Below are positions 48,576 through 57,550 of a stretch of DNA of 64,000 nt, in pieces. Source of the stretch: an uncultured Aquimarina sp. (GTDB taxonomy: Bacteria > Bacteroidota > Bacteroidia > Flavobacteriales > Flavobacteriaceae); NCBI GenBank assembly GCA_947502885.1, contig CANNBP010000002.1:469928-533927 (forward strand), in the 5' to 3' direction. The notes under the pieces are model-generated. The model did no database searches. It was not told the origin of the DNA and saw nothing but the letters and a program-made list of their open reading frames with translations. How positions within the stretch are numbered: position 1 is the stretch's first letter; the number at the start of each line of letters is the position of its first letter. A program made the position numbers and the translations under genes.

Positions 48576-49178
48576 CTAATCTAGAAGTGGTTTTAGACTA
48601 ATGTAACTATAATTAATTTCACCAATGTGCTTGTACTCTGTTTCTAAATCTTGGAGTTCTCCCCACCCAAAATTACGCTCAATAGTTTCTTCTTTATATT
48701 CTGAAAGCAAATCTTCAGAAATCAATATGTATTCTTCTAATGGGATTTTATTTTTAAGTAATCGATGAGCTATAATCACATCCTCACCCATCAATTTGAT
48801 GTTTTTACCAATGGGAACGGCACTAATTTCTTTTCCATAATGTAAAACTATTTTCAAACCCAAGATATCAGGAATATTATTAACCTCTTTATTTTTTTTA
48901 TATTGTTTCTGCAATATTTTTAACTGAGAATAGAATTCGGTATAAAACAATCTACATTGATAAACTAATTCTGTAAAAGTTGGTAAACCTCCTGTTTTAT
49001 AAAACAAGACAGCATCACCTTCTATTTCTGAAACTTTAAGATCTAATTTATTCGCATAAATCAATTTATTAAGCAATGCAGGGATGACTTTAGAACTCAG
49101 TTCTATATCGGTATCACTCATGAATTTTGTAAATCCACTTATGTCAGGAATACATAATAAGGTTGGTGAGGTACTCAT
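48576..49178 (-). CDS. DUF2652 protein with adenylate-cyclase-like fold
   Basis: A 200-residue protein resembling a single class III cyclase domain. PDISGFTKFM and EIEGDAVLFY hold the two metal-binding Asp positions. The later motif reads MGEDVIIAHRLL; against the canonical GD.VN.A.RL the Arg is kept but the transition-state Asn is Ile. It matches DUF2652 as I recall it. It may be a nucleotide-binding sensor rather than an active cyclase. It may be co-transcribed with the AraC gene. Confidence 0.82.
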   Translation of the reverse strand: MSTSPTLLCIPDISGFTKFMSDTDIELSSKVIPALLNKLIYANKLDLKVSEIEGDAVLFYKTGGLPTFTELVYQCRLFYTEFYSQLKILQKQYKKNKEVNNIPDILGLKIVLHYGKEISAVPIGKNIKLMGEDVIIAHRLLKNKIPLEEYILISEDLLSEYKEETIERNFGWGELQDLETEYKHIGEINYSYISLKPLLD

Positions 49179-49695
49179 AATTTTTCAATTTATTTAATAT
49201 TTTCGAAGATACGTTTTCGATCTGGATTATTGCCGATATTATCTCTTATCTAATGCTTTAAAGTTATTAATCCAATCCGAATAAAAGAATGATTTACTAT
49301 CTAAAAAAAATAGATTCTTAGTAAAACAGTCAATAAAAATTGTATATGCGCACAACTTATTAAAATATTGATCTTACTTTCGAATTATAAAAAATAAGGG
49401 TTGCTATAAATAGTCTTAAAAAACATAAATTGTATCATTAGAGCAAATGTGATCTGTTAACAATTAGTAGTCCTTATAATTCTTAACGTAAATAATACGA
49501 ATGGTTGTAAAATCAGGATTGAAAAAAAAATGATTTTCAATAAATAATGTATCTAATCTCATAAAGACATGCTTACTTGATAAAGTGGTCTCTTTCAAAT
49601 TGAGAGAGAGATTTTCTTGTTAAAACTATAATTGTCTCTTATTGCGATAGATGAAAGTATTAAAAATATAAATCGAACTAATTTGGATATATAAA
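49179..49695. other. Divergent intergenic region
   Basis: About 520 AT-rich bases between DUF2652 and an MscS gene. A weak hairpin (TCTCT / AGAGA, 49589-49607) is the only structure. No open frame was recognised. Confidence 0.4.
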
Positions 49696-50610
49696 ATGAA
49701 TAATCAACTAATCAAAGCCTGGAATAAAATGATTAGCAAATTAGAATCCTGGATGGATGCAATTGTAGTTAATTTGCCAAATATTTTGATAGCCATTATT
49801 GTCTTTGTGGTTGTAATTATCGCTTCAAAATATATTAGTAAGTTAGCCCGAAAAATTCTGGACAGAAGTCGTTTACAGCGATCAATGAAGAACCTAATCG
49901 CTAAAATAATTTCTATAATAGTAATTGTTTTAGGACTGTTTCTGATTTTAGGTATTCTAAATCTGGACAAAGCGTTGAATACTATTCTTGCAGGTGCGGG
50001 AGTAGCCGGTTTAGCAGTTGGTCTTGCGCTACAAGGAGCTTTAGCTAATACATACTCAGGTATTATCCTATCGTATATCAAAAACCTCAAATTCGGCGAT
50101 TGGATAGAAACTAATAATTATGAGGGCAAAGTTGTTGACATCGACCTTAGAGCAGTTACCATAAAACAAGTGGATAATAATTTGGTATACATCCCTAATA
50201 AGTTGGTGGTAGACAACCCTATCAAAAATTATTCGACAACTACACAATCGCGTGTGATATTAAAATGTGGTGTAGGTTATGAATCCGATTTAAGAATGGT
50301 TAAGCAATTGACTATAGATACTGTGATGTCAAATTTTAAAGCTGTTGAAAATAAAGAAGACGTATTGTTTTTATGGCGAGAGTTTGGTGATAGCTCTATT
50401 AACTATGAACTGCGATTTTGGATTAAATCTACTTCTGCATTAGAAGTTGCCAAAGCCAAAAGTGAAACGATGATGTTAATGAAAGAGGCATATGACCAAA
50501 ACAATATTAATATACCATTCCCAATTCGTACACTTAATTTTCCTGATAATTTTAAGTTCCCTTCAGAAAATCAGAATACAAACCCTTCAGATACAAAGAG
50601 TAAAAAATGA
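49696..50610 (+). CDS. MscS-type mechanosensitive channel
   Basis: A 304-residue MscS homologue: three membrane segments, the pore helix LAGAGVAGLAVGLALQGALAN, beta domain (FGDWIETNNYEGKVVDIDL) and a C-terminal domain ending INIPFPIRTLNFP. A short polar tail follows. It is the third MscS protein in the window and should act in relief of osmotic downshock. Confidence 0.95.
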   Translation: MNNQLIKAWNKMISKLESWMDAIVVNLPNILIAIIVFVVVIIASKYISKLARKILDRSRLQRSMKNLIAKIISIIVIVLGLFLILGILNLDKALNTILAGAGVAGLAVGLALQGALANTYSGIILSYIKNLKFGDWIETNNYEGKVVDIDLRAVTIKQVDNNLVYIPNKLVVDNPIKNYSTTTQSRVILKCGVGYESDLRMVKQLTIDTVMSNFKAVENKEDVLFLWREFGDSSINYELRFWIKSTSALEVAKAKSETMMLMKEAYDQNNINIPFPIRTLNFPDNFKFPSENQNTNPSDTKSKK

Positions 50611-50746
50611 TTTCATATTAACTAAATTTAAAAGTCTGTAAAATAATAGTTCAACTATAATCAGATAAATTCTGCCTTATTTCTCAGGAGTTTAAGGTGC
50701 TATTACTATTTATATAATTTACTGTTTTAGGATTATCAAAAGGTAC

Positions 50747-51946
50747 TCACTTTTCCATGTAGTTAATTCCTACAAAAGCAAAGATAAAAGCAATAACGGA
50801 TAAAATAATGCCTATAGTGAATACGATATATGTTATTTTTAATAATGTATATTTTTTCTTGAGTACCAGACCTAATAAGTACAAATCCTTGGTCAACATT
50901 CTATAAACATAAGATTTATCATTTATTACTTCATCTAAAGCACTTTGATAAATGTTATAAGGCATTTTGTAAAAATTTCCAAAGAACAATAGGTTTACCT
51001 TTCTGTCCTTAACTTCCTCTTTAGTAAATTCTCCTCCAGTTACCTTGGGCTGTGTAGACATAATTGATAGGATAATAGATGCAACACTGAATAGTACCAA
51101 AATTAAACTAGGAATCATTAAATGGCGGTTACTTGCGGCATCTAGTTTGGGAATTAGGTTAGCCAATGCTAATGAAATAATAATCGCATTGACGGAAAGC
51201 AAAATATTAGCTTTAGTATCTGCAATGTCACTTAGCTTGATATGGTTCCTTAGTGTAACTCTAAACAATGTTTGGATACTTCTTTCTGGGCTTTCGTCTT
51301 TATATTTTGCCTTAAGTTTTGCTTTGACAACCTCTTTTTTAAGCTTCTTTTTATTTTTCTTTTGTTTTTTAAGAAGATTTAATAAGTTTTTATTTTTTTT
51401 CGGTTCCCAATTCTCAACTGCATATCGGGTGTAATATTTGTGTTGCTTAGTAAATAATTTAACATTTTCAGCTTTCCATTCTTTTTCAGAGAGTTCTGAA
51501 ATACCTTGGAGTATTAGCTCCTGATGCAGAAGTTCACTCACTTCTGCAAAATAATCCTTAGCCAAATGGGAGCTGTCAGCATCTTTGATAATTTCTTCAA
51601 GAATAGTATTTGGCTTTTTCCCAAATTCTGTCGCTAGAATACAATTTTCTACTATCGCTATTGCCTTATCGTTTATTTGGTATTCTGATAAAAACTCCTT
51701 CGCTATTCGTGCACTTTCTTTTTCGTGGTTTTCTTTACCTTTAATATATCCTACATCATGAAACCAAGTGGCTATCTGAACAGTTTCCGAATCTTCATTA
51801 CTTACATCAGTTTTTTCGATAATCTCTTTTACACTTTCTACGACTCTTTGTGTGTGCAGAAAATTATGGTATAAGTACGTTTTGGGTAATTCTTCCTTAA
51901 AGAGTTCGAATATGTGATTTTCTGCTTTTTCCAGTATAGCTTTCAT
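50747..51946 (-). CDS. HD-domain protein fused to a Pycsar-effector-like membrane domain (DUF5706)
   Basis: A 399-residue fusion. Residues about 20-190 are an HD phosphohydrolase domain with metal ligands in YHNFLHTQR, TWFHDVGY and IKDADSSH. A Lys-rich linker follows (about 190-220). Residues about 225-399 form the DUF5706 domain: LRNHIKLSDIADTKANILLSV, then two membrane segments and, after a soluble stretch, a C-terminal hairpin of two more. DUF5706-type domains occur in Pycsar membrane effectors (PycTM) that respond to cyclic pyrimidine nucleotides. The HD part could hydrolyse a nucleotide ligand. No canonical cyclase gene is adjacent. Confidence 0.85.
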   Translation of the reverse strand: MKAILEKAENHIFELFKEELPKTYLYHNFLHTQRVVESVKEIIEKTDVSNEDSETVQIATWFHDVGYIKGKENHEKESARIAKEFLSEYQINDKAIAIVENCILATEFGKKPNTILEEIIKDADSSHLAKDYFAEVSELLHQELILQGISELSEKEWKAENVKLFTKQHKYYTRYAVENWEPKKNKNLLNLLKKQKKNKKKLKKEVVKAKLKAKYKDESPERSIQTLFRVTLRNHIKLSDIADTKANILLSVNAIIISLALANLIPKLDAASNRHLMIPSLILVLFSVASIILSIMSTQPKVTGGEFTKEEVKDRKVNLLFFGNFYKMPYNIYQSALDEVINDKSYVYRMLTKDLYLLGLVLKKKYTLLKITYIVFTIGIILSVIAFIFAFVGINYMEK

Positions 51947-52504
51947 TGGTATTCTTTTTTAGTAAAATAGTAGTTAGTTGAGTATATTCAAAATTTTGAA
52001 TTTCTTTATTTATTGACCTTTAACCAAAAGTAATGTTTCATCAGGAGATAGATATAGTGTTCTAATACGTTCTTTATATTTTTCGGATAAGGCATTATGG
52101 TTATAAGGATAAACTTTTTAGTAGTTAATCAATTCTTCTAATTCTGTATAATGTGATAGTGTTATTCCAACATACTTAATGATTTATAAAGAAATAATTT
52201 TATTATTCAAAATGCGTAAAAGCCATAATATTACTTATAATAACTAAGTAGATACTAATAGGATTTACGCATAAAACTTTCGTATATAGTGCAAAATAAT
52301 TCAAACTCCTCACAGGAATTTCTTATCCATAAATCGTATCAGAATTAGAGTTATTTTTAAATTTATGAAATATTGTATTACTATTAGCAAGATAAATTAG
52401 AACTAGCAGAGACATTAATACATATGATATAAAGGGTAATTCTTTTGATGTATACAGTTAATTTTTTATTAGAAACAGTTTTTTTTGGATGTTACAATCA
52501 AAAA
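51947..52504. other. Intergenic region with gene remnant
   Basis: About 560 bases between two minus-strand genes. It holds the remnant at 52010-52187 and otherwise AT-rich sequence with no recognised feature. Confidence 0.4.
52010..52187 (-). pseudogene. C-terminal remnant of an unrecognised protein
   Basis: The minus strand reads IIKYVGITLSHYTELEELIN, Tyr, a TAA at 52118-52120, then KVYPYNHNALSEKYKERIRT and a final stop at 52010. Composition looks like real protein, with no start codon. The internal TAA could derive from CAA. Family unknown. Confidence 0.35.
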
Positions 52505-53959
52505 TTATGGTAAACTATTAAAATAAGTGTCTAAATATCTAACACGATCGGACAACCAAGATTCCATATAATCTAAATGATTAGATAACGCTACATCTGA
52601 GGGCCAAATTAACATTTCTCTTTCGTATACTTTATTCTTTGAGAAATAATCATAGACCTCCTTCAAATTTTTAAATAACATTTCATTACTAAATTGTTGT
52701 TTTCTTAGAGAGAACCAGCGAGCTTTTAATAGGTTTCGATAGTTACTTGGATCTACTTTAAGCAATCTTTCGAATAACCCGTTACTTAAAATATCATTTG
52801 TCGTTGGAATTCTTTTTCCATCCTGAATAGTTCCTAAGACACCATCTAAATCCCAAGGTACGTTAAAATAAGGTGTTTTCTTATCATATCTGGCAACATA
52901 AAAGTTTTTACCAAGATTATCTGTGGCGCGAACAAGATTAATGAACAAAAAATAATCAATAGCATTATCCAAATCAAACTTTTTTGCTATTCTTTTCTTG
53001 AATGTAGAATCTTTAGATTTGATCACGAATTTAGTAAATCGATAAATATTTTTCCATTGAGCTTTATAATTTACAAAGGGATACTCTATCTCGTATCCTG
53101 CCCAATGAGGGAAAATATTTTTATATTTTGGTGCTATCTTGTATGCAGGAGCTCCATTATGGCTTCCTGCCTTAAATAGCTCACCTCTTACTTTACCTTT
53201 TTTAAGTTTTTTGAGTTGTAAAAGTTTTCGATCTACTTGTTCAGTCAGTGCATGAATTCCGATATATTTTGAATCCAAAAAGACTTCTGCAAACATTAAA
53301 TCAATACCACTTTTTGCTCCCTCTTCTTGACTTATATATGAAGGATTGTTAATCGATAACCACAGTTTATTACAGAAATAAGATCGTAAACGAAGTGGTT
53401 CATTATACAGCCCATCTAAAATCCAATCATCATCTTCTCTTAGGTCTCCAAACTTCATATCAACCGAAGTTTCTCCTTCAGGGGTTTCCCAAAACTCTAA
53501 ATCATAAGATTTCTTTGGAAATTTTAGTGAAATATTACCTCGCAACTCAATGCCCGCTATAGCGCTCCTAACACTATCCTGGTTAGCAAATGTAAATTGA
53601 GAAGGAACTTTTGGATCATCTTCTATGGCTTCTTCAGAAGTTATTTTAATAACAGGTAGTTGCGTAATATATAATTTAAATATTTCGCTATTATAGTTCA
53701 CATTGTAACTTCTTGTATATGACAAACTATCTAATGATGAAGAAAACACATAACCGCCTTCTAAATTTATATTTAGCATATTGCTGTTAGAATTCAGAGT
53801 ATCTGGTATCTCAAAATTCCATACAATGATTTTATGTTTTTGATCAATACCATAATTCTCTTTATTAGGAGTTATCATCTCCATATCTTGTGATATTAGT
53901 TGAAGATGACATAAAAGCATCAGTATGTAGACGAATAGCGTATATTTTTTAAACTTCAT
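52505..53959 (-). CDS. CotH kinase family protein, exported
   Basis: A 484-residue protein with a signal peptide (KYTLFVYILMLLCHLQLIS). The CotH core follows: GIELRGNISLKFPKKSYDLEF, WILDGLYNEPLRLRSYF, then the likely catalytic region DNLGKNFYVARY and PWDLDGVLG. CotH proteins phosphorylate proteins or other targets with an atypical kinase fold, and in Bacteroidota many are secreted. The natural target is unknown. Confidence 0.92.
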   Translation of the reverse strand: MKFKKYTLFVYILMLLCHLQLISQDMEMITPNKENYGIDQKHKIIVWNFEIPDTLNSNSNMLNINLEGGYVFSSSLDSLSYTRSYNVNYNSEIFKLYITQLPVIKITSEEAIEDDPKVPSQFTFANQDSVRSAIAGIELRGNISLKFPKKSYDLEFWETPEGETSVDMKFGDLREDDDWILDGLYNEPLRLRSYFCNKLWLSINNPSYISQEEGAKSGIDLMFAEVFLDSKYIGIHALTEQVDRKLLQLKKLKKGKVRGELFKAGSHNGAPAYKIAPKYKNIFPHWAGYEIEYPFVNYKAQWKNIYRFTKFVIKSKDSTFKKRIAKKFDLDNAIDYFLFINLVRATDNLGKNFYVARYDKKTPYFNVPWDLDGVLGTIQDGKRIPTTNDILSNGLFERLLKVDPSNYRNLLKARWFSLRKQQFSNEMLFKNLKEVYDYFSKNKVYEREMLIWPSDVALSNHLDYMESWLSDRVRYLDTYFNSLP

Positions 53960-54101
53960 TAATCCTATTTAGCAAGTATTATTCTAACTGTACAAATATT
54001 GGAATAAATAGTACCAAATTTTGACACAATCCATATAAGTTTTACCTATATCAATAAATAGCTATCAATTTAAATGCTTTTTGACTATTTTGAGGTTTAT
54101 T

Positions 54102-55760
54102 ATGAATTTGATTTTTATGATTTTTAGATTAACCAGTATCATAGTGCTACTTTTTTTATCAGCAAATGCTCAAGAAAAAATTGAAAACGATACAAAAAAA
54201 ATAAAACCTAAACTTGTCATAGGTATTGTGGTTGATCAAATGCGTTATGATTATCTCACTCGTTTTTATGATCGATTTGGTGAAGGAGGGTTTAAAAGAA
54301 TGATTAGATATGGTTTTTCATGTAAAAATCACCACGTTGATTATATCCCTACTACTACTGCTCCTGGACACGCTTCTATTTTTACGGGCACTACTCCTCA
54401 AAACCATGGTATTATTGGTAATACTTGGTACGATAAAATAAGTAAACAAAAAATATATTGTGTTCAAGATAATACTGTCTCTCCGATTGGCACAAGTAGT
54501 TCCGCAGGTAAAATGTCTCCAATACAATTGAAAGTTACTACTATAGCCGATCAGAATCGTTTGCATACTCAAATGAAAGGTAGGACAATTAGTATCGCCA
54601 TTAAAGATAGAGGAGCAATACTTTCTGGAGGACATACAGCTAATGCTGCCTACTGGTTTAGAGGGAAAGGACAAGGAAGTTGGATTTCATCTGCTTATTA
54701 TATAACGAAACTGCCGAAGTGGGTCGTAGATTTTAATGAATCAAACATTATTGATTCTTATTTTAGAGATTGGGTTACGCTTTACGAAATTGACTCTTAT
54801 ATTGCAAGTGGAAATGACAATACACAATTTGAAAGAGGTTTTAAAGGAAAAGAAAAAGCCATATTTCCTTATGATTTACTAAGACTCAAAGAATTTAACG
54901 GCCAGTATGATATTATCAAGCATACTCCATATGGAAACAGTTTAACTGTTGATTTTGCGGTTGCAGCAATAGTAGGAGAAAAATTGGGAAAGGATGAACA
55001 TACTGATTTTTTAACGATTAGCTTTTCTAGTACAGATTATATTGGGCATAACTTCGGAGTAAATTCTAAGGAAGTCGAAGATACTTATCTTCGCCTAGAT
55101 CAAGATATTGAACGTCTATTATTAGCTTTAGACAAAAAAGTTGGTAAGGGCAACTATACTATATTCCTAACCTCTGATCATGGAGCTACACAGGTTCCTC
55201 AATATTTAAAATCTGTAAAAATTCCGGCAGGATATTTTAAAGAAGCTTCTGTTCATTTAGATATGAAATACTACATCAGTTCTTTATATCAAAGGGAAAA
55301 TATCATTGAAAATATATCAAACAATGAAGTATTTTTAAATTATGAGTTGATAAGCAATCAAAATCTTGATGTAGTAGAAATTCAAAAAAAAATTGCTAGG
55401 TATCTTTTAACTCTTGAAAATATAGATAAAGTGTATACAAGAACTCAATTAGAAAATATGAGCTATGCATACGGCACAGGAGCGCTACTCCAAAAAGGAT
55501 TTCATCAAAAGAGAAGTGGAGATGTTTTTTATACACTTGCCCCCTCGATAATTGCCTATTCAAAAACTGGATCTTCACACGGAAGTGGATATGTTTATGA
55601 TTCTCATGTTCCCTTATTATTTTATGGAAATGGGATATCGCAAGGGGTTACGAATATAAAAACCACAGTATCAGATATTGCACCTACTATTTCAGTTTTA
55701 TTAGGTATTTCGAATCCAAATGGAGTTACCGGAAATATTATAGACGAAGTAGTTGACTAA
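54102..55760 (+). CDS. Alkaline phosphatase superfamily protein (PafA-like)
   Basis: The ATG at 54102 is chosen over an upstream TTG (54081); it opens a signal peptide ending SANAQ. The 552-residue protein resembles PafA-type phosphate monoesterases: metal Asp in VVDQMRYDYL, nucleophile Thr in TTTAPGHASIFTG, Asn in PQNHGIIGNTWYD, then SSTDYIGHNFG, FLTSDHGATQVP and a late His in SSHGSGYVYDSHVPLLFYG. It should release phosphate from monoesters in the periplasm. It is divergent from the CotH gene. Confidence 0.92.
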   Translation: MNLIFMIFRLTSIIVLLFLSANAQEKIENDTKKIKPKLVIGIVVDQMRYDYLTRFYDRFGEGGFKRMIRYGFSCKNHHVDYIPTTTAPGHASIFTGTTPQNHGIIGNTWYDKISKQKIYCVQDNTVSPIGTSSSAGKMSPIQLKVTTIADQNRLHTQMKGRTISIAIKDRGAILSGGHTANAAYWFRGKGQGSWISSAYYITKLPKWVVDFNESNIIDSYFRDWVTLYEIDSYIASGNDNTQFERGFKGKEKAIFPYDLLRLKEFNGQYDIIKHTPYGNSLTVDFAVAAIVGEKLGKDEHTDFLTISFSSTDYIGHNFGVNSKEVEDTYLRLDQDIERLLLALDKKVGKGNYTIFLTSDHGATQVPQYLKSVKIPAGYFKEASVHLDMKYYISSLYQRENIIENISNNEVFLNYELISNQNLDVVEIQKKIARYLLTLENIDKVYTRTQLENMSYAYGTGALLQKGFHQKRSGDVFYTLAPSIIAYSKTGSSHGSGYVYDSHVPLLFYGNGISQGVTNIKTTVSDIAPTISVLLGISNPNGVTGNIIDEVVD

Positions 55761-55775
55761 CTTATTTTAAATTTT

Positions 55776-56669
55776 ATGAAGTATACAACTGTAAGTATCA
55801 AATCATTTTTTAAAATTCTCGTAACCACTTATAAAAATTAGAATGCTAATGAACCATTTCAGATGAGTGCTGCTGTTAGTTATTATGCGCTTTTTTCTTT
55901 TCCGGCACTACTAATCATTATTATACAAACAACAGGGTTATTTTACGAAAAGAATGAAATAAAGGATAAAATCATAAATTAAATCTCAGCAGTTTTAGGC
56001 AAAGATTCTGCTCAAACAATCGAGGTTATGCTAAAAACCGCAATAGATCAGGAATAATCTGCTCTGATCATCATCATTGGGGTTGTTACTTTATTATATG
56101 GAGCAACCGGAATGTTTATAGCATTACAAAAATCATTAAATACGATTTGGGGTGTAAAACCTAAACCTAAAAGTGAAATCGTGAAAATGATAAAAGATCG
56201 TATATTCTATTTAGGGTTGATACTGATGATTGGTTTTTTATTATTGATGTCATTAGTGCTAACTACATTTATTACGGCCACTACGGATTGGATTGGATTA
56301 CACTTCCCTAATATTGTTATTTACGTGATTCAGGCTGTCAATTTTATTTTATCGTTTGGCTTAACGACTGTATTATTTGCAATGATATTTAAAATATTAC
56401 CAGATATAAAAATGAATTGGAAAAATGTATGGTTAGGTGCTTTTGTAGCTACCATTTTATTCAGTATAGGTAAATCTACTTTAGGTATTTATTTTGGAAT
56501 GGTTAATCTAGAATCTACCTTTGGAGCAGCCGGATCTGTAATTTTAATTCTATTATGGGTTTCTTATTCTAGTCTTATTTTGTTCTTTGGAGCGGAATTC
56601 ACACAAGTATTGGCTCTAAAATATGGATCCGGTATAAAACCCACTTCGTATGCAGAAAAGGTCTCATAA
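55776..56669 (+). pseudogene. YihY/BrkB-family membrane protein gene with three in-frame stops
   Basis: A single reading frame of 297 codons runs from ATG 55776 with no frameshift but with TAG at 55839, TAA at 55980 and TAA at 56055. The sequence matches YihY/BrkB throughout: MSAAVSYYALFSFPALLIII, VVTLLYGATGMFIALQKSLN, WGVKPKPKS, GLTTVLFAMIFKILPD and GSVILILLWVSYSSLILFFG. The stops sit where Trp or Gln are plausible (YKN-stop-NANEPFQ). A start at 56112 would give only the last 185 residues. It lies 15 bases after the PafA-like gene. Confidence 0.8.
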
Positions 56670-57222
56670 TCATATGAGTTTTTATTTCAGTCATTGATTT
56701 TATCCATTTCTATTTTCTTTTGTGGTTATAGAAGTTAAGACACATATTAAATAGGTTGATCACTTAAAAAAGAATGTTTATCAACTATATAAATGGTGGG
56801 TGTACCAACCCCTTTTGATTTTGCAAATTGCTGAAATTTAACACTTTAAAAAATTGGTTCTTTCGTTAAGTTTTTGTGGTCTGTAGCCAGACCTAATTAT
56901 CATCTTTAGATTAACCAGAATATTTGAATAAACACAACAATTGATCTTAATCTTAATCCGAATATATTTTCATACTTACTACCTATAAGGGTAAAACATT
57001 CAAAATTTGCCTGTAAAAATAATTTTCAGAGCCCTCTCGGGTACCCCCATCCGAAGAGCGTAATTTCCTGTAATTTTAAAAACAGAATTTTCTTAAAGTT
57101 AAAATCACCGAAAACACCAGTGAACATCTGGAGTTCTCAACTAAAAAATAGCTTTATTAAATAATGTATTTGAAGTATTATAAGGATAATAAAACAGGTT
57201 TAAGGTTAAAAAAATGAGTAAT
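56670..57222. other. Intergenic region before the tRNA fragment
   Basis: About 550 bases with no open frame. An imperfect GC-richer hairpin (CTCTCGG / CCGAAGAG, about 57032-57058) is the only structure. Confidence 0.4.
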
Positions 57223-57269
57223 TCAGTACTCTAAAACAGTACTTTTCAGTCTCAGAGTACTGATTTTTT
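57223..57269 (+). terminator. Hairpin terminator
   Basis: Arms TCAGTACTCT (57223-57232) and AGAGTACTGA (57254-57263) are perfect 10-base inverted repeats followed by a T-tract. It would end plus-strand transcription entering from the yihY side. Confidence 0.7.
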
Positions 57270-57305
57270 ATACTTTTTGAAAAACAAAAACTTTTACAAA
57301 CAAAA

Positions 57306-57332
57306 ATAACCTCTTCAAAATAAAGAGGTTAT
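57306..57332 (-). terminator. Terminator of the tRNA-Met fragment
   Basis: Arms ATAACCTCTT and AAGAGGTTAT form a perfect 10-bp stem. On the minus strand it is followed by TTTTTGTTTG and starts five bases after the tRNA end, so it is the original tRNA terminator. Confidence 0.7.
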
Positions 57333-57336
57333 CTAG

Positions 57337-57380
57337 TGGCAGGAACAGGAATCGAACCTGTGACCTTCGGGTTATGAGCC
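57337..57380 (-). pseudogene. 3' half of a tRNA-Met(CAU) gene, probable attachment-site scar
   Basis: On the minus strand, 44 bases match a tRNA from the anticodon loop to the discriminator: GGCTCATAACCC (loop CTCATAA), variable loop AGGTC, T arm ACAGG-TTCGATT-CCTGT, acceptor strand TCCTGCC and A. The 5' half is missing and replaced by unrelated AT-rich sequence. The tRNA terminator is still present. This is the pattern left when an element integrates in a tRNA gene and rebuilds the full gene at its other end. Confidence 0.7.
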
Positions 57381-57429
57381 TAAAATTTCCATTTTTACCC
57401 CCCCTGTTTATGAGTATTTTACAAAAGTG

Positions 57430-57497
57430 ACGTACCGCAAACACCTACAAATAGGCGCAAATAGGTACGTATCTGCGGTACGTTAGAGTAACGTACC
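57430..57497. repeat. Clustered repeats beside the tRNA fragment
   Basis: Four 7-base units occur as ACGTACC (57430, 57491) and its reverse complement GGTACGT (57464, 57477). Between them CAAATAGG is repeated directly at 57448 and 57458 with a 10-base period. Arrays like this next to an att core often bind integrase or excisionase; that role is inferred. Confidence 0.55.
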
Positions 57498-57550
57498 TTT
57501 TGCTCTATATTTACAAGATTTTCTAAGAACATTAATTCAAGAATGAACTA

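Noticed and set aside
50747..51946. Complete Pycsar defence system
   Set aside because: No canonical PycC cyclase is adjacent, and the nearby cyclase-fold proteins lack catalytic residues and lie in other transcription units.
57337..57380. Complete tRNA gene
   Set aside because: The D arm, the 5' acceptor strand and most of the anticodon stem 5' strand are absent in the adjoining sequence.
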